From Streptomyces shenzhenensis (GTDB lineage: Bacteria; Actinomycetota; Actinomycetes; Streptomycetales; Streptomycetaceae): 64,000 nt of DNA. A program made the position numbers and the translations under genes. The DNA is taken from contig NZ_JAJONF010000023.1 in the NCBI RefSeq assembly GCF_021462265.1, forward strand, positions 62,001-126,000, written 5' to 3'. Positions 24,524 through 33,080 of this stretch are shown here, in pieces (the first letter of the stretch is position 1; every line of letters begins with the position of its first letter). A model generated the notes under the pieces. It was not told the origin of the DNA and made no database searches. It was given only the letters and a program-made list of their open reading frames with translations.

Positions 24524-25315
24524 TTGCGGCGTTTCAACGGTACGGCCATGATCATGGCGGTCCTCGCCACCACGCTGTGCGCGCTCGCCTATCCCGTGTG
24601 GTCGTACGCCGACCGCTCCGGCACCGGACAGGCGAACCTGGCGGCGGGGACCGTGGCCACCCAGTGGGGCCCGCTGTCCGCCGCCGACCGTGATCTGATC
24701 GTCCGGGTCCGGCTGGCCGGGCTGTGGGAGCTGCCGGCCGGGCAGCAGGCGGTCGAACGGGCGCCGAGCGCGGCGATCAAGGAAGCCGGCGACCATCTCG
24801 TCGTCGGCCACACCGACCTCGACAGGCGGGTCCGGATCGTCGCGGCACAGCTGGGCGTGGAGCTGCCCAACGTGCCGAACGAGCAGCAGCAGGGCTGGCT
24901 CCGGGAGATGTCCGGGGCGACCGGCGCGGAGTACGAGTACAAGTTCGTGAACCTGTTGCGGGCCGCGCACGGCAAGATCTTCCCGGCGATCGGCGCGGTG
25001 CGGAACTCCACCCGCAACAGCCTGGTGCGGCAGCTGGCCTCCGACACCAACCAGACCGTCCTCGACCACATCACGATCCTGGAGAAGACCGGCAAGGTCG
25101 ACTTCGAGGCCATCGCCAACGAGGTCGCGGGCTCGACCACGGCCAGCCCGACCGGGCCCGCGGTGCCGGCGCCCGGAGCGGCGGTGCCCTCGGCGCCGGC
25201 CGCGCGGGCCGACGGCGACGTGCGCACCACGTCCCGGCCCTCCCCCGGCGCGCCGGGCACGGTGAACACCGCGCGCCCGGACCCGGTGGACTCCCTCGGC
25301 GTGCTCGGCGGATAG
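24524..25315 (+). CDS. DUF4142-like exported protein, paralogue 1
   Basis: 263 residues. An N-terminal signal anchor (MIMAVLATTLCALAYPVWSYADR) is followed by a helical domain: LSAADRDLIVRVRLAGLWELP, then DHLVVGHTDLDRRVRIVAAQLG and NSLVRQLASDTNQTVLDHI, and a Pro/Ala/Gly-rich tail of about 65 residues. The domain resembles DUF4142 four-helix bundles. The start is a TTG with GGGGAGG about 9 bases upstream. A close paralogue of identical length lies at 26983-27774, with the DUF692 enzyme between them. Function unknown; the shared His residues (VVGHTDLD, LDHI) could bind metal. Confidence 0.85.
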   Translation: MRRFNGTAMIMAVLATTLCALAYPVWSYADRSGTGQANLAAGTVATQWGPLSAADRDLIVRVRLAGLWELPAGQQAVERAPSAAIKEAGDHLVVGHTDLDRRVRIVAAQLGVELPNVPNEQQQGWLREMSGATGAEYEYKFVNLLRAAHGKIFPAIGAVRNSTRNSLVRQLASDTNQTVLDHITILEKTGKVDFEAIANEVAGSTTASPTGPAVPAPGAAVPSAPAARADGDVRTTSRPSPGAPGTVNTARPDPVDSLGVLGG

Positions 25316-25442
25316 CCGGCACCGGACAGCTCCCGGAGCGCGGGCGCGAACCTCAAATGTTGCTCTGAAGCGGCGGACGACACGGTTCGCGGCCGCGCTC
25401 CGGGGTCATACCCCCGTCATTCGAAGCAGGAGGGGGACGGCC

Positions 25443-26723
25443 ATGACCTTGGAGCGGCTGGGGACGGGCATCGGCTGGCGGCCGGAGATCGCGGACATCG
25501 TGGAGCGCATGCCGGGCATCGACTGGGTCGAGGTCGTGGCCGAGAACACCTGTCCGGGCCACCTCCCCGAGTCACTGCGACGGCTGCGCGAGCGCGGGGT
25601 CACCGTCGTACCGCACGGCGTCTCGCTGGGTCTCGGCGGCGCGGACCGTCCGGACGAGGACCGGCTCGGGGCGCTCGCCGAGCGGGTGGCGGCGCTGGGC
25701 TCGCCGCTGGTCACCGAGCACATCGCGTTCGTCCGCGCGGGCGGCCCGCGCACGGCTTCGCCCGCCCTGGAAGCCGGTCACCTGCTCCCGGTCCCCCGCA
25801 CCCGGGACACCCTCGACGTGCTCTGCGAGAACGTCCGCATCGCCCAGGCCGCGCTGCCGGTGCCGCTCGCGGTCGAGAACATCGCCGCGCTCATCTCGTG
25901 GCCGGGCGAGGAGATGACCGAGGGGCAGTTCCTGTACGACCTGGTGGACCGCACCGGGGTACGGCTGCTGATCGACGTGGCGAACCTGCACACCAACCAC
26001 GTCAACCGGGGTGAGGACCCGGCCGAGGCGCTCGCCGAGCTGCCCGTCGAGGCGATCGCGTACGTCCATGTCGCGGGCGGCTTCGAGCGGGACGGCGTCT
26101 GGCACGACAGCCACGCCCACCCGGTGCCCCCGGCGGTCCTGGAGCTCCTGACCGGCCTGGCGTCCCGGGTCTCGCCGCCGGGTGTGCTGCTGGAGCGTGA
26201 CGAGAACTTCCCGGAACCGGCCGAACTGGAGCGGGAGGTGGCGGCGATCCGGGCGGCGGTCGCGGCGGGCGGTGCGGGGGCCGGCGGCCGGTGGGAGCCC
26301 CCGTCGGCGGCTCCGGCGCCCGAGGTCCCGGAGGCCGTCCGGCAGCGGCTGGGGCTCGCGCAGGCCTCGGTGCTGTCGTCGCTGGTCGCCGGGACGCCGG
26401 TGCCGGAGGGATTCGACGGGGTGCGGATGGGGGTGCAGGCACGGGCGCTGGCCGCGAAGCGGGCGGACGTGGTGGCGAAGGTGGCGCCGGAGCTGCCGGA
26501 GATTCTCGGGGAGGGGTATCGGGCGGCGTTCCTGGCGTATGCGCAGGAGCGGCCGATGGCGGGGGGTTACCGGCGGGACGCGCTGGAGTTCGCGGCGGAG
26601 CTGCTGCGGGCGGGGCGGCCGGGGGACGGGGTCTCTTACCGGCGGTTGGAGCGGTGGTGGCTGGAGCGGGCGGGGGCGGCACCTCGCCGGTCGCTTGCGC
26701 GGAGGGTACTGCTGCGGGGATAG
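25443..26723 (+). CDS. DUF692 / MNIO-type iron-dependent enzyme with C-terminal helical extension
   Basis: 426 residues. Residues 1-280 are a TIM-barrel of the DUF692 (MNIO) family: GIGWRPE, VVAENTC with Glu34, PHGVSLGLGG with His58, AVENIAAL near 143, DVANLHTNH near 179-187, YVHVAGGF near 205, DSHAHPV near 222 and LERDENFPE near 250. These supply the His/Asp/Glu ligands of the multi-iron site. Characterised members (MbnB, TglH, ChrH) oxidatively modify Cys or other residues of ribosomal peptides with help from a partner protein. Residues 290-426 form a helical domain that looks like such a partner fused in cis. AGGAGGGGG lies just before the ATG at 25443. It is flanked by DUF4142-like paralogues and followed by a TIGR04222-type protein. 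Confidence 0.9.
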   Translation: MTLERLGTGIGWRPEIADIVERMPGIDWVEVVAENTCPGHLPESLRRLRERGVTVVPHGVSLGLGGADRPDEDRLGALAERVAALGSPLVTEHIAFVRAGGPRTASPALEAGHLLPVPRTRDTLDVLCENVRIAQAALPVPLAVENIAALISWPGEEMTEGQFLYDLVDRTGVRLLIDVANLHTNHVNRGEDPAEALAELPVEAIAYVHVAGGFERDGVWHDSHAHPVPPAVLELLTGLASRVSPPGVLLERDENFPEPAELEREVAAIRAAVAAGGAGAGGRWEPPSAAPAPEVPEAVRQRLGLAQASVLSSLVAGTPVPEGFDGVRMGVQARALAAKRADVVAKVAPELPEILGEGYRAAFLAYAQERPMAGGYRRDALEFAAELLRAGRPGDGVSYRRLERWWLERAGAAPRRSLARRVLLRG

Positions 26724-26789
26724 GGGCCCGGGGGGTGAGGACGCTTACCGGCGCTTGCCGGAGGGCGCGGCTTATAAGACACGGCTGGG

Positions 26790-26848
26790 CAGCGCCCCGT
26801 CAGGGGCGCGGGGAACTGCGCGACCAGCCCCCACCGGCCCGCAGCCGA
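26790..26848 (+). repeat. Dispersed intergenic repeat, copy E (clear example)
   Basis: The stem GCGCCCC (26792-26798), loop GTCA and GGGGCGC (26803-26809) are followed by GGGGAACTGCGCGACCAGCC and a CCACCGGCCCGCAGCC tail. It begins about 65 bases after the DUF692 gene and ends about 135 bases before the second DUF4142-like gene, both on the plus strand. It would separate, or attenuate between, the two. Confidence 0.8.
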
Positions 26849-26982
26849 CACACGGCCCCCACGCCCCCGCCCCTGCTTCCGCCCCCACCCCTGCTTCGTC
26901 CGTCACACAATCCGACCGTATTCCTCACCCGTCGGTAATATGCCAACCCCGCACCCAACCGGCGTGCGGTGCTGGAGGCACT

Positions 26983-27774
26983 ATGCGACCCCGACCCCCC
27001 GTCCAGGGACGAGGCATATTCAGCGGTACCGGGCTGATCATCGTCTGTCTCGCGGCGACCCTCGCCGCCCTGGTGTTCCCGATCTGGTCGTACGCCGACC
27101 GTTCCGACCCCACCGGGTCGGTGAACGTGCTCAGCGCCCGGACCGTGCCGACGGACTACGGCCCGCTGTCCGCGCAGGACCGGGACCTCATCGTCAAGGT
27201 CCGCCTCGCCGGGCTCTGGGAGCTGCCCGCCGGGGAGATGGCGGAGGAGAAGGGCACCACGCCGGCCGTACGGACGGCCGGGCAGCACCTCGTCGACGGG
27301 CACATCTCCCTCGACGCCCACCTCCGCACCGTCGCCACCCAGCTCGGCGTGCCGATCCCGAACGCGCCGAACGCCCAGCAGCAGCAGTGGCTCGCCACAC
27401 TGAGCGCCGCACAGGGGCAGGACTTCGACCGGGAGTTCGCGAACATCGTGCGGCTGGCCCACGGCCGGGTCTTCTCCCTGGCCGCCCAGGTCCGCGCCGC
27501 CACCCAGAACACCCTGGTCCGCGACCTCGCCGACGACGCCGACACCACCGTCCTGGACCACATCAAGGTCCTGGAGGCGACGGGCTACGTCGACTTCGCC
27601 ACGCTGGCACAGCAGTTGGCGACCACACCCGCCCCCGTGACCTCACCGCCCGTCGTCGCCCCGGCGGACGCGACCCCGGTCGCACCGGAGCCGGCATCGG
27701 CCCCCTCGCCGTCCTCGACGTACCCGCTGCCGCCCGCCACCGCCAGCCCGCCGCAGACCTCCCCGACCCCCTGA
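26983..27774 (+). CDS. DUF4142-like exported protein, paralogue 2
   Basis: 263 residues, the same length as the paralogue at 24524-25315 and alike along the whole domain: PIWSYADRSDPTG, TDYGPLSAQDRDLIVKVRLAGLWELPAG, NAPNAQQQQWLATLS and TVLDHIKVLEATGYVDF. It has an N-terminal signal anchor (LIIVCLAATLAALVFP) and a Pro/Ser/Thr-rich tail of about 60 residues. The ATG at 26983 is preceded by GGAGG. A longer open frame upstream is only the shifted frame of the DUF692 gene. The pair probably arose by duplication around the DUF692 gene. Confidence 0.85.
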   Translation: MRPRPPVQGRGIFSGTGLIIVCLAATLAALVFPIWSYADRSDPTGSVNVLSARTVPTDYGPLSAQDRDLIVKVRLAGLWELPAGEMAEEKGTTPAVRTAGQHLVDGHISLDAHLRTVATQLGVPIPNAPNAQQQQWLATLSAAQGQDFDREFANIVRLAHGRVFSLAAQVRAATQNTLVRDLADDADTTVLDHIKVLEATGYVDFATLAQQLATTPAPVTSPPVVAPADATPVAPEPASAPSPSSTYPLPPATASPPQTSPTP

Positions 27775-27870
27775 CCCGCGCGGCAAACGGAACGTCACAT
27801 ACCGACAACACTCGGTCCGGAATGTGAACAGGGCATGGTGGCGGCCAAGCCCCTGGCATAGAAACATGTC

Positions 27871-28650
27871 ATGTTCTGGGTCCTTCTCCTGCTCCTGGCC
27901 TGGGCCGTCGCCGGCACCGCCTGCACCCGGCTGTGCCTGGCCGCCGTGCGGACGGCGGCCGCCGACGCGGACGCGGGCCGAGGGCACGATCTGACGCTGT
28001 ACGAGGCCGCGTTCCTGTCCGGCGGGCCCGCGCGGGTCGCGGATCTGACGCTGGTGTCCATGGCCCGGCAACGGCGGCTGCTGCTCGCCCACACCGGCTG
28101 GGCGACCGTCGTGGACCCGCGCGGGCGGGACGAGATGGAGCGGTCGGTGATAGGGGCCATCGGGCCCGACGGACAGTCGCGGATAGCACCGGTGCGCTCG
28201 GCGGCGGCCGACACGGACGCCGTGCGCAGTCTCGGCGAGGAACTGGTGCGGGCGGGGCTCGCGGTGCCCGACGCGGCGGCGCGGACCACGGTCGCGTCCG
28301 GTGTCCGGCAGGTGCGGGCCGCCGCGCTGGCGGTCCTCGGGCTCGGCGCCGCCGCGCTCACGCTGCCCGCTCCGACCGGGATGCCCCGCGACCTGGTCGC
28401 CGTGTGGTTCGCGCTGCCCCTCACCCTGACGCTGAGCTGTCTGGCCATCGCCCGGATCGAGGTGCACCCGTACTCGCGCTGGGCCTCCCCGGCCGGGCAG
28501 CGGCTCCTCGGCGTGCTGCACCGGCGGGCGAACCGGGCGGCCGACGACCAGTCGCTGCTGGCCTCCGTCGCCGTGCGCGGCATCCGCGCGATCGGCGAAC
28601 CGGAGCTGCGTGCGGCCTTCGCACACCGGGACCAGCTGCCGCGGCCGTGA
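27871..28650 (+). CDS. TIGR04222-type membrane protein without Cys-rich tail
   Basis: 259 residues. One N-terminal membrane helix (FWVLLLLLAWAVAGTACT) is followed by a cytosolic segment beginning LTLYEAAFLSGGPARVADLTLVSM, the hallmark of TIGR04222 proteins, and two more helices near 145-165 and 170-190. The C-terminal segment repeats the layout of the first (ADDQSLLASVAVRGIRAIGEPELRAAF). Many family members end in a low-complexity Gly/Cys tail; this one stops at LPRP. No ribosome site precedes the ATG; TAGAAA ends 6 bases before it, so the message may be leaderless. It follows paralogue 2 by about 95 bases. Confidence 0.8.
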   Translation: MFWVLLLLLAWAVAGTACTRLCLAAVRTAAADADAGRGHDLTLYEAAFLSGGPARVADLTLVSMARQRRLLLAHTGWATVVDPRGRDEMERSVIGAIGPDGQSRIAPVRSAAADTDAVRSLGEELVRAGLAVPDAAARTTVASGVRQVRAAALAVLGLGAAALTLPAPTGMPRDLVAVWFALPLTLTLSCLAIARIEVHPYSRWASPAGQRLLGVLHRRANRAADDQSLLASVAVRGIRAIGEPELRAAFAHRDQLPRP

Positions 28651-28803
28651 GCCGGGGCGCATCGGGGGCATTGCGCCGACACCGGCCCGGTGGTGCTTGC
28701 CTTCGCCCGCAACCGGTCGAAATATCCCTTTCATGCTGCCGTGCAGTCGCTGCGGTGCCGTTGCCGCCATGCCACCGCAGCCGTTGCACCGAAGGGATAC
28801 GCC

Positions 28804-30450
28804 ATGAGAGCCCCCGCCCTGTACTCGGCAGCCGGGTCCCTGATCCTCACCACCCTGGCCGCCGCCCCGGCCGGGAGCGTCCCCCGCGTCCCGGACACGG
28901 CGGCGGCCGAACTGCGCGGCACCGCCGTGGCCGCGGCGCGGGCGCGCGCGGCGGGCATCGGCTTCGGCCGGTGCGCCGCCGACCTGGAGGCGCCGGCCAC
29001 CTTCCGGTGCGGCACGGTGAGCGTCCCGCTGGACTACGCGCACCCGGACGGCAAACAGATCAGACTGACCGTCAGCCGGGTGGCCGCGACCCACACGGAC
29101 CCGCACAACAGCAAACGCAGGGTGCCCCGGCAGGGCGTCCTGGTCTACAACCCGGGCGGCCCCGGCGCCTCCGGGATGCTCTTCCCGATGATCGGCGCGC
29201 TGCCCGAGTGGAAGCGCATCGCCGCCTCCTACGACCTGGTCGGCTACGCCCCGCGCGGCGTCGGCCGCTCCGCCCCGCTGTCCTGCGTCGACCCCGGGCA
29301 CTTCTTCAAGGCGCCGTCGCAGGCACCGACGCACCCTTCCGAGTCGTACAAGGAGGCCCGGATCACGGAGGCGAAGGCGTACGCGCAGGGCTGCCTCAAG
29401 CGCTCCGGCAGCGGGCTGCGTCACTACACCTCGCTCAACAACGCCCGTGACCTGGACGTGCTGCGCGCGGCGCTCGGTGAGGACCGGCTGACCTTCATGG
29501 GTGCCTCGTACGGTACCTACTTCGGGGCGCTGTACGCGACCCTCTTCCCCTCGCACGTACGGCGGATGGTGCTGGACTCGGCGGTGAACCCGGACCCCGA
29601 GCGGATCTGGTACCGGAACAACCTGGAGCAGTCGGCCGCGTTCGAGGGCCGGTGGGCGGACTTCCGGGAGTGGATCGCCCGGCACGACGACGTGTACGGG
29701 CTCGGCGACACGGCCGCGAAGGTGCAGGCGAGTTACGACAGGGCGAGCAGGCGGCTGGCCAGGAAGGCGGCCGCCGGGAAGGTCGGGCCGGGACAGTTGC
29801 AGGGCGCATTCCTGTCGGCCGGGTACTACGACGACTTCTGGCCGAGCCGTGCCGACGCGCTGTCGAGGTTCCTGAAGGGGGACGCCGGGCCGCTGGTCCG
29901 GCTGGCGGCGCCGACGGCGGAGACGGCCGCCGAGGCGGAGAACTCCAACGCGGTCTACACCGCCGTCGAGTGCAACGACGCGCCCTGGCCCACGGACTGG
30001 AAGACCTGGGACCAGGACAACACCCGGCTGGCGCGGGTGGCACCCTTCGAGACCTGGGGCAACGCCTTCATGAATCTGCCGTGCGCCTACTGGCCGGTGC
30101 CCCGGCAGCAGGCACTCGACGTGCGCACGGGCCCCGGTGAGCTGCCGCCGACGCTCATCCTGCAGGCCGAGCGGGACGCGGCCACGCCGTACACGGGCGC
30201 GCTGGAGATGAACCGGCGCCTGTCCGGCTCGGTCCTGGTGACCGAGCGGGACGCGGGCACGCACGGCATCGGCGGCGGCCCCAACCAGTGCGTGAACGGC
30301 TACCTGGAGGCCTACCTGCTGGAGGGCCGGCTCCCCGAGCGGCGCGCCTCCTGCGCGGGGCACCCGGAGCCGAAGGCGTCGGTGCCGGCCGACCACACCC
30401 GGCGGAAGAACCCCCGGGTCTCCCTGACGGGGGAGGCCGGCCGACGCTGA
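28804..30450 (+). CDS. Secreted alpha/beta-hydrolase, tripeptidyl-aminopeptidase/SlpD-like
   Basis: 548 residues. A signal peptide of about 25 residues ends near APAGS. The hydrolase core has VYNPGGPGASG (oxyanion region), DLVGYAPRGVGRS, and the nucleophile elbow FMGASYGTYFG; the acid is likely in LQAERDAATPYTGA and the His in DAGTHGIGG. The C-terminus matches the TAP_C domain. Streptomyces mycelium-associated proteinases and tripeptidyl aminopeptidases have this build and cleave peptides outside the cell. AAGGGA lies upstream of the ATG at 28804. Confidence 0.92.
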   Translation: MRAPALYSAAGSLILTTLAAAPAGSVPRVPDTAAAELRGTAVAAARARAAGIGFGRCAADLEAPATFRCGTVSVPLDYAHPDGKQIRLTVSRVAATHTDPHNSKRRVPRQGVLVYNPGGPGASGMLFPMIGALPEWKRIAASYDLVGYAPRGVGRSAPLSCVDPGHFFKAPSQAPTHPSESYKEARITEAKAYAQGCLKRSGSGLRHYTSLNNARDLDVLRAALGEDRLTFMGASYGTYFGALYATLFPSHVRRMVLDSAVNPDPERIWYRNNLEQSAAFEGRWADFREWIARHDDVYGLGDTAAKVQASYDRASRRLARKAAAGKVGPGQLQGAFLSAGYYDDFWPSRADALSRFLKGDAGPLVRLAAPTAETAAEAENSNAVYTAVECNDAPWPTDWKTWDQDNTRLARVAPFETWGNAFMNLPCAYWPVPRQQALDVRTGPGELPPTLILQAERDAATPYTGALEMNRRLSGSVLVTERDAGTHGIGGGPNQCVNGYLEAYLLEGRLPERRASCAGHPEPKASVPADHTRRKNPRVSLTGEAGRR

Positions 30451-30483
30451 CGACCGTCACGACCGCGATGCCCTTACGGCGCC

Positions 30484-30536
30484 CGGTGCCGCGTCTCCCG
30501 GGGGACCCCCGGACCCCCGGCCGCACCCGGGCACCG
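30484..30536. terminator. GC-rich hairpins between convergent hydrolase and hemQ genes
   Basis: CGGTGCC (30484-30490) can pair with GGCACCG (30530-30536), and between them CCGGGGG-A-CCCCCGG gives a second stem. The region separates two convergent stop codons (30450 and 30545), so it probably terminates both. The exact fold is not decided. Confidence 0.4.
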
Positions 30537-30544
30537 CAGAACCG

Positions 30545-31276
30545 TCAGGCGAGCCCCGCGACCAGCTCCGCCACCGACTTACGGCGCCCGGTGTAGAACG
30601 GGATCTCCTCGCGGACGTGCCGGCGGGCCTCGGAACCGCGCAGGTGGCGCATGAGGTCGACGATGCGGTACAGCTCGTCCGCCTCGAAGGCCAGCACCCA
30701 CTCGTAGTCGCCGAGCGAGAACGAGGCGACCGTGTTGGCGCGCACGTCCGGGAAGCCGCGGGCCATCTTGCCGTGGTCGGCGAGCATCCGGCGGCGGTCC
30801 TCGTCGGGCAGCAGGTACCACTCGTAGGACCGCACGAACGGGTAGACGCTGATGTAGTTGCGCGGCGTCTCGTCGGCGAGGAACGCCGGGATGTGCGAGC
30901 GGTTGAACTCGGCGGGGCGGTGCAGCGCCATGTTCGACCACACCGGTGCGAGGGCGCGGCCGAGCCTGGTGCGGCGGAAGAGGTTGTAGGCCTCCTGGAG
31001 CTGGTCGCTGGTCTCGGCGTGCCACCAGATCATCAGGTCGGCGTCGGCGCGCAGACCGGAGACGTCGTAGGTGCCGCGGACCGTCACGTCCTTGGCGGCG
31101 AGCTGGTCGAACAGCTCCTGGACCTCGTCGGCGTAGCCCGCGCGGTCCTCGGGCAGCACGTCCTTCAGCTTGAATACCGACCACAGGGTGTAGCGGATGA
31201 CCTCGTTGAGGTCCTTGGCCAGCTTGCCCTTGTTCGGGATCCTGCCGGACTCGGTGGTGGGGGCGTCGTCACTCAT
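30545..31276 (-). CDS. hemQ: Coproheme decarboxylase HemQ (ChdC), chlorite-dismutase family
   Basis: 243 residues. The chlorite-dismutase-like ferredoxin fold is recognisable: LNEVIRYTLWSVFKL, WWHAETSDQLQEAYN, NYISVYPFVRSYEWYLLPDEDRR (with the Tyr used in decarboxylation) and DHGKMARGFPDV with the proximal His region. HemQ converts coproheme to heme b in the cytosol, the last step of the coproporphyrin-dependent pathway of Gram-positive bacteria. The ATG at 31276 lies 5 bases after the hemG stop, so the two enzymes are made together. A longer open frame upstream is only a shifted frame of hemG. Confidence 0.95.
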   Translation of the reverse strand: MSDDAPTTESGRIPNKGKLAKDLNEVIRYTLWSVFKLKDVLPEDRAGYADEVQELFDQLAAKDVTVRGTYDVSGLRADADLMIWWHAETSDQLQEAYNLFRRTRLGRALAPVWSNMALHRPAEFNRSHIPAFLADETPRNYISVYPFVRSYEWYLLPDEDRRRMLADHGKMARGFPDVRANTVASFSLGDYEWVLAFEADELYRIVDLMRHLRGSEARRHVREEIPFYTGRRKSVAELVAGLA

Positions 31277-31281
31277 GGTCC

Positions 31282-32739
31282 CTATTCTCCCGCTCCCCCG
31301 TGCAGACTCTGCACCGGGTTGGCCGTCAGCTCCGCGACGCCGCTGAGGTCGCCTGCCAGCTGGTCCACCGCCGCGTACGCGCTCGCGATGCAGGCGGGGA
31401 TGCCCACACCGTCGTACTGCGCCCCGCAGACCGCGAGGCCCGGCAGCCCCGCGACGTGCTCGCGGACGCGGGCCACGCGCGCGTGGTGGCCGACCGGGTA
31501 CTGGGGCAGGCCCTCGGTCCAGCGGGTGACACGGGTGGCGAGGGGGACCGCGTCGAGGCCGGTGGCCTCGCGCAGGTCGTGCCGGGACAGCTCCACGAGG
31601 TCGGCGTCCTCGCGGCCGAGGATCGCGGTCTCGCCGTACCGGCCGACCGAGGTGCGCAGGACGACCGTGTCCGGGTTCTCGTCGGCGATCCAGCCCCACT
31701 TCTGGGAGGCGAAGGTGGAGGCCTTGATGGTGTGGCCGTCGACGGGCGGGACGAGGAAGCCGCTGCCCGCGGGAAGAGCGACGTCGGCGCGGCGGTAGGC
31801 GAGGGTGATCAGGGCCATCGAGGCGTACTCGACGGCGGCCAGCTCGGCCGCGGCGGCGGGCACCTCGGCGCGCAGCAGGCCGGCGGCCGCGGGGGCGGGA
31901 ACGGCGACGACCACGGCGTCGGCGGACAGCACCCGGCCGGGCGTGCTGATCCGCCAGCCCTGGGGTTCCCTGCGCAGTCCGGTCACGGGCGTCCCGGTCA
32001 GGATCTCCCCGCCGCGGGCCCGGACGGACTCGGCCACCGCGAGCGGCAGGGTGCCCACGCCGCCCTCGATGCCCATGAAGACCGGGCCGGTCTGCTGGTC
32101 GGCCGCCGCCTTGGCCTGGATCTCGCGGACGGCCTCGGTGAGCGAGGCGTGGGTTCTGGCCGCCTGGTAGAGCTGCGGGACCGCCGAGCGCAGCGAGATG
32201 CGGTAGGCGTCGCCCGCGTAGACCCCGCCGAGCAGGGGCTCGACCAGCCGGTCGACGACCTCCCGGCCGAGCCGGGCGGCCACGTACTCCCCCACCGCCA
32301 CGTCGTCGCCGATCTCGGTGCGGGGCAGGTCGGCGTCGCGCTCGATGCGGTCGAGACCCTCCTGGGACAGCACCCCGGACAGCGCGGCGGCGGTGCCGGG
32401 TACACCCATGACGTGGCCCTTGGGCATCGGGCGCAGGGCACCCCGGGTCCAGATCGAGGCGGTGGCGGTGGCCGGCGGCTGCAGCCGGCCGGAGAGGCCC
32501 GCCGCGCGGGCGAGGGCGACCGCCTCGGGCCGGCGGGCCAGCATCGACTCGGCGCCCAGGTCGACCCGCACGCCCGCGATCTCGCCCGGCAGCAGCTTGC
32601 CGCCGACTCTCTCGGAGGCCTCCAGCACGGTCACGTGCGCACCGCGCTCCAGCAGCCGGTGGGCCGCGGCCAGCCCCGCGATCCCGGCTCCGATGACGAC
32701 GACCCGATCCGTACCCGTACCCGTGCCCGTTGCGCTCAT
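31282..32739 (-). CDS. hemG: Coproporphyrinogen III oxidase (HemG/HemY/CgoX type)
   Basis: 485 residues. The FAD dinucleotide site is at the N-terminus: VVVIGAGIAGLAAAHRLLERG followed by VLEASERVGG. The body has the amine-oxidase fold with MGIEGGVGTLPLA, and the end has a second FAD contact (GLAVCGAQYDGVGIPACIASAY). In actinobacteria this oxygen-dependent flavoenzyme makes coproporphyrin III, which ferrochelatase and HemQ turn into heme. It is translationally close to hemQ. The ATG start follows a Thr/Gly repeat-like leader (ATGTGTGTD). Confidence 0.95.
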   Translation of the reverse strand: MSATGTGTGTDRVVVIGAGIAGLAAAHRLLERGAHVTVLEASERVGGKLLPGEIAGVRVDLGAESMLARRPEAVALARAAGLSGRLQPPATATASIWTRGALRPMPKGHVMGVPGTAAALSGVLSQEGLDRIERDADLPRTEIGDDVAVGEYVAARLGREVVDRLVEPLLGGVYAGDAYRISLRSAVPQLYQAARTHASLTEAVREIQAKAAADQQTGPVFMGIEGGVGTLPLAVAESVRARGGEILTGTPVTGLRREPQGWRISTPGRVLSADAVVVAVPAPAAAGLLRAEVPAAAAELAAVEYASMALITLAYRRADVALPAGSGFLVPPVDGHTIKASTFASQKWGWIADENPDTVVLRTSVGRYGETAILGREDADLVELSRHDLREATGLDAVPLATRVTRWTEGLPQYPVGHHARVARVREHVAGLPGLAVCGAQYDGVGIPACIASAYAAVDQLAGDLSGVAELTANPVQSLHGGAGE

Positions 32740-33080
32740 GTCCTCACTCTCTCAGACCGTTCCTGGAGACTGAGCGGGGAGTCCTGTTGCCAGGTCTCGT
32801 GCTCAGCCGAACGCCCCGGACGGTGTTGGGCTTTCTGGTCGGCCGCGTTCGCTGCGCGTCCGGAGAGCGCGCCCGCCGTCCCGAGGCTCACTCACGCGGG
32901 CCAGAACGCACTCGAGAGCCATCGACAGCCGACTGTTCACAACCCCGCCGGCACTCCCACGCCGGCCCGGTGACCCGTACGCGTCCGGACCGTGACCGCA
33001 TCGGGACCGGCGCCGTCAAACGTCCCGGCCCGTCCCGGCGTCGAAGGAGCGTCAGTCTTCACGACCCCCCGGGGGGAACC
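32740..33080. other. Divergent intergenic region hemG / DUF4349 gene
   Basis: 341 bases without a supported gene. It must contain the hemG promoter on one side and the lipoprotein-gene promoter on the other. I could not assign either with confidence. GGGGGGAA at 33071-33078 is the ribosome site of the next gene. Confidence 0.4.

Noticed and set aside
25316..25442. Short precursor peptide for the DUF692 enzyme
   Set aside because: The gap before the gene contains only a very short frame and no Cys-containing peptide with a ribosome site on either strand.
26182..26982. Possible large Arg-rich protein fused ahead of the second DUF4142-like gene
   Set aside because: The upstream part is a shifted frame of the DUF692 gene; the real start is the ATG at 26983 with GGAGG.
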